Assembly: GCA_042219525.1 (NCBI GenBank)
Contig: JBDGPU010000159.1
Coordinates: 1 to 6,790 of the forward strand
Reading direction: 5' to 3'
DNA from: JBDGPU01 sp042219525
GTDB lineage: Archaea > Halobacteriota > Halobacteria > Halobacteriales > Haloferacaceae
Length of the DNA stretch: 6,790 bases
Shown here: piece after piece, positions 1 to 5,901 of the stretch
How the letters are laid out: each line of letters starts with the position of its first letter
How positions within the stretch are numbered: position 1 is the stretch's first letter
Notes under the pieces: model-generated
Told to the model about the DNA's origin: nothing
Database searches by the model: none
What the model saw: only the letters and a program-made list of their open reading frames with translations
Position numbers and translations under genes: made by a program

Positions 1-827
1 CGCCGGACGTCAACACCGGCCAGCGGGAGATGAACTGGATCAAAGACACCTACGAAACGCTCGAGAACACGACGGCGCCGGGCGTCATCACCGGCAAGGC
101 CATCGACTCCGGCGGCTCGGAAGGCCGCGTCGAAGCCACCGGTCGTTCGGTCATGATCACCGCCCGCGAAGTGTTCGATTACCTCGGCGAGCAGATCGAG
201 GGCGCCTCCGTGGCCGTGCAGGGGTACGGCAACGCCGGCTCCGTCGCCGCCTACCTGCTCGACGACCTCGGTGCGAACATCGTCGCCGTCTCCGACTCTT
301 CCGGCGCGATCTACAACCCCCGCGGCTTCGACGCGCGCGACGTGAAGGAGTTCAAGGCGGAGACCGGCTCCGTCAGCGGCCACGAGGAGGCAGTCGAGGA
401 GCTCACGAACGAGGACCTGCTCACCCTCGACGTCGACCTCATCATCCCCGCCGCGCTCGAGAACGCCATCGACGCCGAGATCGCCGAGGACGTCCAGGCG
501 GACGTCGTCGTCGAGGCCGCGAACGGCCCGCTGACGCCCGGCGCGGACGACGTGCTCACGGGGAGCAGCACGTGGGTCGTCCCGGACATCCTCGCGAACG
601 CCGGCGGCGTCACCGTCTCCTACTTCGAATGGGTCCAGAACCGCCAGCGCTTCAGCTGGACGGAGGAGCGCGTCAACGACGAGCTGGAGGCGGTCATCTG
701 TGACGCCTTCGACGGGCTCATCGACGCGTACGAGGAGCACGATGCCCCGAACCTGCGCACAGCAGCCTACGTCGTCGCCATCGAGCGCGTCCTCGATGCG
801 TTCGAGCAGGGCGGCACCTGGCCCTGA
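1..827 (+). CDS. gdhA: Glutamate dehydrogenase, C-terminal part (5' end outside the window)
   Basis: This is the last 274 codons of a Glu/Leu/Phe/Val dehydrogenase, read in frame from base 3 and ending at a TGA. The enzyme interconverts glutamate with 2-oxoglutarate and ammonia using NAD(P)H in the cytoplasm. The visible part begins in the catalytic domain with PDVNTGQREMNWIKDTYE. It then carries the Gly-rich GGSEGRVEATGR segment and a Rossmann dinucleotide-binding turn, GYGNAG (visible residues 74-79). Further on are ANGPLT and VPDILANAGGVTVSYFEW, which are hallmark C-terminal segments of this family. The full enzyme is usually about 420-430 residues, so roughly a third lies upstream of the window. 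The ATG at base 30 is internal (Met of QREMNW), not a start. Cofactor preference (NAD or NADP) cannot be decided, and haloarchaea often have several paralogues, so the symbol is generic. The family call is very secure. Confidence 0.96.
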   Translation, partial: PDVNTGQREMNWIKDTYETLENTTAPGVITGKAIDSGGSEGRVEATGRSVMITAREVFDYLGEQIEGASVAVQGYGNAGSVAAYLLDDLGANIVAVSDSSGAIYNPRGFDARDVKEFKAETGSVSGHEEAVEELTNEDLLTLDVDLIIPAALENAIDAEIAEDVQADVVVEAANGPLTPGADDVLTGSSTWVVPDILANAGGVTVSYFEWVQNRQRFSWTEERVNDELEAVICDAFDGLIDAYEEHDAPNLRTAAYVVAIERVLDAFEQGGTWP

Positions 828-920
828 GCGTCGGCGACTCCGCAGCTACCCGGTGAGATCTTTTTCGAATCCGACTCCGTCGAGGTCGCGTGACAGGCCC
901 CGGCTGATCCGTCAGTGCCG

Positions 921-926
921 TTTATC
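921..926 (+). promoter_or_regulatory. TATA box of the alcohol dehydrogenase gene
   Basis: TTTATC is centred about 28 bases before the ATG at 952, the spacing expected for a leaderless haloarchaeal transcript. It is only about 16 bases before the alternative ATG at 940, which is too close. This site is therefore the main reason for preferring 952 as the start. It is a single short AT-rich hexamer, so confidence is moderate. Confidence 0.5.
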
Positions 927-951
927 CCACTGCGGAGCGATGGCTGACGCG

Positions 952-1966
952 ATGCGCGTCGCAGCCTTCAGCGAACTCACCGGCCCTGATGGCGTCTCGA
1001 TACTCGACCAACCGACTCCAGCCCCCGACCGCGGAGAGGCGGTGGTCGACGTGGAGGCGTGCGCTATCAACCGTCACGACCTCTGGATCCTCGAAGGTGA
1101 TTCCGCCATGGTCGACGCGGACGACCTGCCGTTCGTCAGCGGCCTCGACGTCGCGGGGGACCGTCGACGCCGTCGGCGAGGACGTCACCGCCGTAGAACC
1201 CGGGGACCGTGTCGTTCTCTGTCCGAACGAGACCTGCGGCACGTGCCGCTACTGTCGGGAGGGCCCGGAGAATCTCTGTGAGAACTTCTCGCTTTATCAC
1301 GGTGGCCTCGCCGAGTCGGCCTGCGTGCAGGCCGACCGTCTCGTCGAACTCCCGGACGACGTGGGAGCAGTCGAGGCGGCCGCGCTCCCGACGGCGTCCG
1401 TGACCGCCTTCCACATGCTCCGCCGGGTCGACGCCGGCCCGGGCGACCTGGTGTTCGTCCCCGGCGTGACCGGCGGCGTCGGCGTCGCGGGGGTTCAGCT
1501 CGCGGCCACGCTCGGCGCCACCAGCGTCGGGACCTCGTCGTCACGGGGGAAACTGGACCGGGTCGAGTCGCTCGGTCTGGATCACGCCATCGAGAGCACC
1601 GACCCGGACGAGATTCGGGACGCAGTCGCCGAGATCGGGCCGGTCGATGCCGTGCTCGACCACCTCGGTGGGGAGTACACGCAGCTCGGCCTGGACGTTC
1701 TCAAACGCGGCGGGCGGATGGCCATCTGTGGCCGGACGGCTGGCGGCACGTCCGAGATCGATATTCCCGACCTGTTCCTCGGCCATAAACGGATCATCGG
1801 GAGTACCATGGGGACGCAGGGAGACCTGGAGCGGCTCGTCGGGCTCGTCGCCGACGGCGCATTCACGCCGGAGATCGACGAGACGTACTCGCTCGCAGGA
1901 ACCGGTGCGGCGTTCGCGGCGATGGCGGACCGTGAGTCCGTCGGGAAGCTCGTCGTCACGCCGTAA
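952..1966 (+). pseudogene. Zinc-containing MDR alcohol dehydrogenase, frameshifted by one base near 1155-1159
   Basis: This is a medium-chain dehydrogenase/reductase of the zinc alcohol dehydrogenase superfamily, an NAD(P)-dependent oxidoreductase of unknown substrate. The N-terminal GroES-like domain is in one frame (952-1158, ending ...FVSGLDVAG). The rest is in the next frame (from 1160, starting TVDAVGEDV). Removing one G from the GGGGG run at 1155-1159 joins them into a seamless 337-residue protein of normal family length. In that restored protein the structural zinc site CxxCxxCx7C is complete (C95, C98, C101, C109) and a Rossmann turn TGGVGVAG lies at 173-180. The catalytic zinc site is not classical: GLDVAG stands where zinc ADHs have GHE. 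Read as given, translation leaves the family after residue 69, runs into an Arg-rich tail and stops at 1281. The remainder shows no other decay, so either a sequencing error or a very recent mutation is likely. Starting at ATG 940 (MADAMRV) would add four residues. Confidence 0.85.
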
Positions 1967-1982
1967 CCGTGGGATAATCGCT

Positions 1983-2016
1983 TGAAAGGGCTGGCCTGTC
2001 GCCAGCGGTCGTTTCA
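1983..2016. terminator. Nested inverted repeat between convergent genes, possible bidirectional terminator
   Basis: The inner arms CTGGC (1991-1995) and GCCAG (2001-2005) surround a 5-base loop. The outer arms TGAAA (1983-1987) and TTTCA (2012-2016) are also perfectly complementary, giving short A and T tracts on either side of the stem on both strands. It sits between the dehydrogenase stop (1964-1966) and the thioredoxin-fold stop, and its right arm includes that stop codon. Archaeal termination relies mainly on T-tracts rather than hairpins, and the T run here is only three long, so a terminator role is inferred from position. Confidence 0.4.
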
Positions 2017-2394
2017 GGCCGTCGCTTCCGATTCGGCCAGCTCCTCGCCGAGGTAGACGGCGATGGGGACGTGCTCCTCCTCGACGAAGCGGGCGACTTC
2101 CTCGCCGTCGCGCTCGACGACGACCGTCGGGATCAGCTCGATGTCGTACTCGTCGACGCCGGGGCCGACTTTCCCGCCGTCCGCCTTCTCGACGGGGTAG
2201 TGCTCGATCCGGTCCTCGGGGACGCCGGCGGCGTCGAGCGCCGCGGCGAAGTCGGGGAGCTGGTGGCGGCAGTCGGGACACCAGTCGCCGCCCCATACCT
2301 TGAACGTGTACTCGTCCGCGCCGAGCGCCTCGACCGCGTCCTCGTAGCCGCCCTCGCTCCACGTCGGGTTCGGCTGCATCGTCTCGAGTGTCAT
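2014..2394 (-). CDS. Small thioredoxin-fold protein with a WCPDC motif
   Basis: This is a 126-residue cytoplasmic thioredoxin-fold protein. The active-site motif WCPDC lies at residues 38-42 after the strand YTFKVWGGD, with a basic helix start (RHQLPDF) following. The cis-proline segment ELIPTVVVERDGEEVARF (Pro89) is typical of the fold. Two cysteines spaced CxxC suggest dithiol redox activity such as disulfide reduction or isomerisation, though the partner is unknown. There is no signal peptide or membrane anchor, so an extracytoplasmic TlpA role is unlikely. The start MTLETMQ at 2394 is chosen because a TATA-like element lies 28 bases upstream; the next Met (residue 6) is an alternative. 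Extending further upstream gives sequence of unlike composition. The gene is convergent with the dehydrogenase and lies 91 bases downstream of the next minus-strand gene. The fold is certain; the specific role is not. Confidence 0.9.
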   Translation of the reverse strand: MTLETMQPNPTWSEGGYEDAVEALGADEYTFKVWGGDWCPDCRHQLPDFAAALDAAGVPEDRIEHYPVEKADGGKVGPGVDEYDIELIPTVVVERDGEEVARFVEEEHVPIAVYLGEELAESEATA

Positions 2395-2419
2395 GTTGTC
2401 CGCTTGGGGACAGTCGGGG

Positions 2420-2425
2420 TTAAAG
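2420..2425 (-). promoter_or_regulatory. TATA box of the thioredoxin-fold gene
   Basis: Read on the minus strand this is CTTTAA, centred about 28 bases before the ATG at 2394. That spacing fits a leaderless transcript and suggests this gene can be transcribed independently of the gene upstream of it. Confidence 0.5.
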
Positions 2426-2466
2426 GACGCGACGACGGCCAACGTCGCACGCGACGGTGACGTATC

Positions 2467-2480
2467 GGGAGACGACTCCC
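2467..2480. other. Short perfect hairpin after the 153-residue protein gene
   Basis: GGGAG (2467-2471) and CTCCC (2476-2480) are perfect complements around the 4-base loop ACGA. The hairpin begins six bases past the stop codon of the minus-strand gene ending at 2486. No T run follows, so it could stabilise a 3' end or aid termination, or be chance in GC-rich DNA. Confidence 0.3.
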
Positions 2481-2485
2481 TCCGA

Positions 2486-2947
2486 TTACTCGATTCGGAT
2501 CTCCCGGTAGTCGAGGTTGCCGTCGTCGAGGGTCTCCTGGAGGTTCGACATGCCGCGGTCGAAGTCGAAGCCCGTGCCGTCGAGGTGCTTCGTGGGGTGT
2601 TCCGTCGGCTCGAGCTCCCAGTGGGCGTGGAGCGCGACGCCGTCAGGGTGGTCCCAGCCGCGCACGTGTGTCTGCCACCAGGTGTACGTCGTGCCGTCGA
2701 CGGACTGCTCCTCGTAGGTGACGCGGGCGAGGTTGAGGATTTCCCCCCGTTTGTAGTAGGAGAACTCCCAGTTCGGCGCGTACGACCGGTCGCCGAGTTC
2801 GGCCCGGATGGTCTCGGGGCTGGCATCGACGAGGAAATACCGGCCCGTTGGGCGCGAGCCGCTGAACAGCTCCTTGCGCAGCTCACGATACCAGTACCGG
2901 ATCGCGTCCCACGGGAGCCGGATGACCTTCCAGAGGTTCGTGCTCAT
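2486..2947 (-). CDS. Uncharacterised haloarchaeal protein, 153 residues, basic N-terminus and His/Trp-rich middle
   Basis: I do not recognise a named family with confidence. The N-terminus (residues 3-28) is an Arg/Lys/Trp-rich amphipathic helix candidate (NLWKVIRLPWDAIRYWYREL), unusually basic for a haloarchaeal protein. An alpha/beta-looking core follows: RYFLVDASPETIRAEL, then WEFSYYKRGEILNLARVTYEE and TTYTWWQTHVRGW. Residues 94-121 hold six histidines (94, 100, 107, 109, 117, 121), with ALHAHWELEPTEH as the densest part, which could bind metal or nucleic acid. The C-terminus is acidic. There is no cysteine, signal peptide or clear transmembrane segment. The ORF has normal haloarchaeal third-position G/C bias, so it is very likely a real gene. 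The ATG at 2947 is the furthest-upstream plausible start and has AT-rich promoter-like DNA before it. It is divergent from cysteine synthase. Function is unknown. Confidence 0.78.
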   Translation of the reverse strand: MSTNLWKVIRLPWDAIRYWYRELRKELFSGSRPTGRYFLVDASPETIRAELGDRSYAPNWEFSYYKRGEILNLARVTYEEQSVDGTTYTWWQTHVRGWDHPDGVALHAHWELEPTEHPTKHLDGTGFDFDRGMSNLQETLDDGNLDYREIRIE

Positions 2948-2977
2948 TTCCGGTGATAGTTTCGAATGAGTATTCTT

Positions 2978-2990
2978 GATAATAATTCTT
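2978..2990 (-). promoter_or_regulatory. AT-rich promoter element of the 153-residue protein gene
   Basis: The minus strand reads AAGAATTATTATC here, an AT-rich block within otherwise GC-rich DNA. Its TTATTAT core is about 35 bases from the ATG at 2947, which would give a short leader of roughly 8 bases. A second AT patch (2971-2975) lies nearer the leaderless distance, so the exact TATA position is uncertain. Confidence 0.45.
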
Positions 2991-3084
2991 ACGCCGGGGA
3001 GGGCGCCACATTCGCGACGGAGCCAGCGACGGTATTTGCCGACGTTCGGGCCCGGGACAACCCCTTGCCGCAGTCCCCTGGTCG

Positions 3085-3090
3085 TTTAAG
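3085..3090 (+). promoter_or_regulatory. TATA box of the cysteine synthase gene
   Basis: TTTAAG is centred about 26-27 bases before the ATG at 3114, as expected for a leaderless haloarchaeal promoter. It supports the chosen start. Confidence 0.6.
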
Positions 3091-3113
3091 TTGGGGGCTC
3101 CAAGGGCCGTCAA

Positions 3114-4034
3114 ATGGACGAGAGCATTCTGGACACCATCGGATCGGACCTCGTCAGGGTCGACGCACCGTCCGGGACCACCGTCGCGGCGAAAGACGAG
3201 TCACGGAACCCCGGCGGGTCCGCCAAGGACCGCCCGGCGCTGTTCATGATCCGGGCCGCCGAGGAGCAGGGCAAACTCGCCCAAGGTGACGGAATCGTCG
3301 AGGCGACCTCCGGGAACACGGGTATCGGCCTCGCGATGGTCGGCGCGGCGAAGGGCTACGACGTGACGCTCGTCATGCCGGCCTCGAAGTCCCCCGAGCG
3401 CCGCCGGATCATGCGCGCGTACGGCGCGAACATCGAACTCGTCGAGGGCGACATCACCGACGCGCGGGAGCGCGCCGACGAACTCGAAACCGAGGCGGGG
3501 ATGTTCCAGCCGCGACAGTTCGAGAATCCCGCGAACCCGCAGGCTCACTACGAGACGACCGGGGAGGAGGTCATCGACCAGGTCGGCGACCGCGTCGTCG
3601 ACGCCTTCGTCGTCGGCGTCGGTACTGGCGGCACGATCACCGGCATCGGGCGTCGCCTCCGCGAGGAGTGGCCCGACGTCCGAATCGACGCCGTCGAGCC
3701 CGCCGAGAGCGCCGTCCTCTCCGGGGAGAAACCCACGGGCGACACTTTCCAGGGGATGGGGCCCGGCTTCGTGTCGCCGAACCTCGACGTCGACCTCATC
3801 GACGAAGTGCATACGGTCGACCTCGAGGCGGCCGAGGCCGAATGTCGCCGCCTCGCACAGGAGGAGGGAATCCTCGTCGGTCAGTCCTCGGGGGCGTCGA
3901 ACCTGAAGGCCAAAGCCGTTGCCGAGGAGCTCCGCGAGTCCGGCGACTACGCGGGCGAGGAACCGCTCGTCCTCACCGTCTTCTGGGACAGCGGCGAACG
4001 ATACATGTCGACGGGCATGTTCGACCCGCAGTAA
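3114..4034 (+). CDS. cysK: Cysteine synthase family protein (PLP-dependent beta-replacement enzyme)
   Basis: This 306-residue, fold-type II PLP enzyme would form cysteine from an activated serine (O-acetylserine, or O-phosphoserine in some archaea) and sulfide in the cytoplasm. The PLP-binding lysine is K38 in NPGGSAKDRPA. The substrate-binding loop TSGNTG is at 65-70, and the PLP phosphate-binding loop GVGTGGT is at 168-174. GMGPGF follows at 214-219, GQSSGAS at 256-262 and DSGERYMST at 292-300, all in the family's usual order. Length matches the usual 300-320 residues with no regulatory CBS domain. The start at 3114 is supported by a TATA box 26-27 bases upstream. The gene stands alone on its strand. 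A cystathionine beta-synthase-like activity or O-phosphoserine preference cannot be excluded, because the family motifs are shared. Confidence 0.93.
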   Translation: MDESILDTIGSDLVRVDAPSGTTVAAKDESRNPGGSAKDRPALFMIRAAEEQGKLAQGDGIVEATSGNTGIGLAMVGAAKGYDVTLVMPASKSPERRRIMRAYGANIELVEGDITDARERADELETEAGMFQPRQFENPANPQAHYETTGEEVIDQVGDRVVDAFVVGVGTGGTITGIGRRLREEWPDVRIDAVEPAESAVLSGEKPTGDTFQGMGPGFVSPNLDVDLIDEVHTVDLEAAEAECRRLAQEEGILVGQSSGASNLKAKAVAEELRESGDYAGEEPLVLTVFWDSGERYMSTGMFDPQ

Positions 4035-4056
4035 CGACGGATTCTCTTTCAGCGCC

Positions 4057-4509
4057 TTACCCGCCGAATTCGGACTCGCTCACGCGGACGACGACCGTCT
4101 CGTCGACGTCCCGAAGGTCGTACTCCGGCACGGTGGCCTGATTGCGGACGACGTACATCGGCTCGACCAGTTTGCCGTCCTCCAGGCCGAACAACTTGAG
4201 TCGTTGGTCCGTCTCCTCCGGGCGCACGTCGCCGTCGCGGACCTCGCGCGCGAGGTCGCGGGAGAGCCACTCGGTTTCGGAGACCGACGGCTCCTTGATG
4301 AGCACTTCGTCGACGAAGCGAACGAGGTACCAGTTGAGGTCGTTACAGAGCGCGACGGCCGCGCCGAGGCTCACGGTGTCGACGGCGAGGCTGTTCCAGA
4401 AGGGTTCCGAGATGTCGTACGTCGACAGCGCCTCGCGCGCAGTCTCGCGGGAGAGCAGTTCGTAGTCGAGGGTCACCTCCGGGTCGCCCACGAGACACAC
4501 CTGCGTCAT
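4057..4509 (-). CDS. Small haloarchaeal protein of unknown function, DUF5804-like, downstream of SAM synthetase
   Basis: The protein is 150 residues, acidic and soluble. It begins MTQVCLVGDPEVTLDYELLS, has a hydrophobic central part (AVDTVSLGAAVALCNDLNWYLVRFVDEVLI, about 42-71) and ends with a beta-rich, charged segment (LVEPMYVVRNQATVPEYDL...DETVVVRVSESEFGG). From memory it resembles the haloarchaeal DUF5804 family; that label should be treated as tentative. The start at 4509 is preferred over an upstream ATG at 4575, because the extra 22 residues are basic and proline-rich, unlike a haloarchaeal N-terminus. It lies 78 bases downstream of the SAM synthetase stop on the same strand, so it may be cotranscribed, although a weak T-rich element (minus-strand CTTTCC near 4533-4538) sits at the leaderless promoter distance. 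Its stop is 22 bases from that of cysteine synthase. Function is unknown. Confidence 0.85.
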   Translation of the reverse strand: MTQVCLVGDPEVTLDYELLSRETAREALSTYDISEPFWNSLAVDTVSLGAAVALCNDLNWYLVRFVDEVLIKEPSVSETEWLSRDLAREVRDGDVRPEETDQRLKLFGLEDGKLVEPMYVVRNQATVPEYDLRDVDETVVVRVSESEFGG

Positions 4510-4564
4510 ACCCGGAGGCACTTGCCGGTCGGGGAAAGCGATTGTGGTCCGATCCAGCCGGCCC

Positions 4565-4585
4565 CGGTGGCCCACGCCTCCACCG
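4565..4585. other. Inverted repeat just past the SAM synthetase stop codon
   Basis: CGGTGG (4565-4570) and CCACCG (4580-4585) form a perfect 6-base stem with a 9-base loop, two bases beyond the minus-strand stop codon at 4588-4590. No T run follows. It may mark the 3' end of the SAM synthetase message or moderate readthrough into the downstream gene; this is inferred from position only. Confidence 0.35.
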
Positions 4586-4587
4586 AG

Positions 4588-5790
4588 TTAGAACGTGGAC
4601 ACGTCGCCCTCGATGACGCGGCGCGTCACGTCGGTGACGTTCGCGAGTTCCTCGTCGAAGATCTCGACGACTTCGTCCTCGATGTCCGCGAGGTCGACGT
4701 CCTCCTCGGGGACGATCTGGGCGTCCGCGACGTGCGGCTCGTCGATCGGCCGGCCGATCTGCGAGAGCAGGCGGACTTGCAGGTCGCGGATGCCGTCGAC
4801 CTCGGCGGTGACGGACTTCGCGACCTCGGTCGAGAGGAGGTTGTAGATCTTCCCGATGTGGTTGACGGGGTTCTTGCCGGAGGTCGCTTCCATCGACATC
4901 GGGCGGTTCGGTGTGATGAGCCCGTTCGCGCGGTTGCCGCGGCCGACGGAGCCGTCGTCGCCCTGCTCGGCGGAGGTGCCCGTGACGGTGAGGTAGATGG
5001 AGCCCTCCTCGTACTCGTCGGCCGTGTTGACGTCGACGTGGATCTCGCGGTCGGTGTGCTCGTGCGCGATGGACTCGACGAACTCGCGGACGTTCCCGAC
5101 GGCGTCGTCGTAGTCGTCGAGGTCCTCGATGTACGCGTCGACCATCGCGGCCGCGACGGTGATGTCGATGCGGTCGCCCTCGCGCTTGCCCATGATCTTC
5201 ACGTCGGGACCGAGCTCGGGGTGCTCGTCCGCGTACGTCGTGTTGAGTTCACGCTCGGCGGTATGGACGATGGTCTCCGTCTCGGTGAGCGGCGCGTGGC
5301 CGACGCCGTAGGAGGTGTCGTTGGCCATCGGCACCTGCTGGGTCTCCTCGCCGAAGACGTCCTGGAGGTCGCCGGAGCCCTCGCCGAGCTTCACGTCGAC
5401 GACGACGTCCCGGCCGTACTCGAGTTCGGGGATGGTCTCCTCGAGGTACTCGCGGGCGGCCGCGAGCGCGGTGGATTCGACCGGCAGCTGCTGGCCCTCG
5501 TAATTCCGCGTCGCGCGGCCAACGATGAGGATGTAGATAGGTTCGACGACCTCGCCGCCGCCGAAGGCCGGCGCGGCGCTACCCGCAACGAGCTGCGTCT
5601 CGTCCGTGTTGTAGTGGAGGACCTTCCCGACGCGGTCGAGATAGAGCTGCGAGAGCGAGCGGGAGACTGCCTCCGCGATGCCGTCACAGATGGAGTCGGG
5701 ATGACCGATCCCCTTTCGTTCGACGATTTCGACCTCCTGGTCCTCGACCGCGCGCCGGTCGAGGCGACTAACCTGAATGTTCCGTTCCAT
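4588..5790 (-). CDS. mat: Archaeal S-adenosylmethionine synthetase (methionine adenosyltransferase)
   Basis: This 400-residue archaeal-type enzyme makes S-adenosylmethionine from methionine and ATP in the cytoplasm, releasing phosphate and diphosphate. It belongs to the archaeal family, which is highly diverged from bacterial MetK but keeps short signatures. GIGHPDSICDG (27-37) is the ATP/methionine-binding motif, and HYNTDETQLVAG follows at 59-70. GEGSGDLQDVF is at 136-146 and NDTSYGVGHAPLTETE at 157-172. The Gly/Asn-rich stretch GTSAEQGDDGSVGRGNRANG (271-290) is followed by LITPNRPMSMEATSGKNPVNH (291-311), the strongest archaeal signature. Length is exactly what the family shows. The start MERNIQVSRL fits other archaeal homologues, and a TATA box lies 29-30 bases upstream. 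The downstream same-strand neighbour is the DUF5804-like gene. The gene appears intact with no unusual residues. Confidence 0.97.
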   Translation of the reverse strand: MERNIQVSRLDRRAVEDQEVEIVERKGIGHPDSICDGIAEAVSRSLSQLYLDRVGKVLHYNTDETQLVAGSAAPAFGGGEVVEPIYILIVGRATRNYEGQQLPVESTALAAAREYLEETIPELEYGRDVVVDVKLGEGSGDLQDVFGEETQQVPMANDTSYGVGHAPLTETETIVHTAERELNTTYADEHPELGPDVKIMGKREGDRIDITVAAAMVDAYIEDLDDYDDAVGNVREFVESIAHEHTDREIHVDVNTADEYEEGSIYLTVTGTSAEQGDDGSVGRGNRANGLITPNRPMSMEATSGKNPVNHIGKIYNLLSTEVAKSVTAEVDGIRDLQVRLLSQIGRPIDEPHVADAQIVPEEDVDLADIEDEVVEIFDEELANVTDVTRRVIEGDVSTF

Positions 5791-5816
5791 TACGATGAGG
5801 TACCGTACGGGGTGCA

Positions 5817-5822
5817 GTATAA
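5817..5822 (-). promoter_or_regulatory. TATA box of the SAM synthetase gene
   Basis: Read on the minus strand this is TTATAC, centred 29-30 bases before the ATG at 5790, which suits a leaderless transcript. It lies directly next to a short inverted repeat (5823-5837) in the position where the BRE would fall. Confidence 0.6.
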
Positions 5823-5837
5823 CTTGCGGAAAGCAAG
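5823..5837. other. Perfect inverted repeat abutting the SAM synthetase TATA box
   Basis: CTTGC (5823-5827) and GCAAG (5833-5837) are perfect complements with a 5-base spacer. It begins at the base next to the TATA element and covers the expected TFB recognition element. Such a site could be an operator for a dimeric regulator, but a 5-base arm is short and may be chance. Confidence 0.3.
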
Positions 5838-5901
5838 CGCCCGCGAGTAATGTTTCGGGGTTATCAACTGGTGATTTTTGCCACTCGGCGGCCCAGCCTG
5901 G

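Noticed and set aside
861..865. TTTTT run 34 bases after the glutamate dehydrogenase stop as a terminator
   Set aside because: It is plausible for an archaeal T-tract terminator, but a single run of five Ts without other support is too weak to annotate.
700..951. Upstream extension of the dehydrogenase N-terminal frame into the glutamate dehydrogenase gene
   Set aside because: It overlaps the 3' end of glutamate dehydrogenase and encodes Ser/Arg-rich sequence. The family-like protein begins only at MRVAAFSEL (952).
940..951. ATG at 940 as the dehydrogenase start
   Set aside because: Possible, but the TATA-like TTTATC would be only about 16 bases upstream. ATG 952 fits the promoter distance and the usual family N-terminus better.
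1153..1162. Programmed ribosomal frameshift at the G5 run
   Set aside because: No slippery heptamer with downstream structure is evident, and MDR dehydrogenases are not known to need frameshifting. A sequencing error or mutation is simpler.
1541..2362. Arg-rich minus-strand ORF across the dehydrogenase and thioredoxin-fold genes
   Set aside because: It is a shadow ORF: it spans two real genes on both strands and its Arg/Gly/Pro-rich composition is typical of wrong frames in high-GC DNA.
4510..4575. Longer start (ATG at 4575) for the DUF5804-like gene
   Set aside because: The added 22 residues are basic and Pro-rich and lie in the intergenic hairpin region. The conserved-looking protein begins MTQVCLVGDP at 4509.
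3919..5850. A 643-codon open frame on the + strand opposite SAM synthetase and the DUF5804-like gene
   Set aside because: It is antisense to a certain gene and overlaps the cysteine synthase 3' end. Its Val/Asp/Leu/Arg-rich low-complexity product is the usual mirror of a GC-rich haloarchaeal gene, not a real protein.
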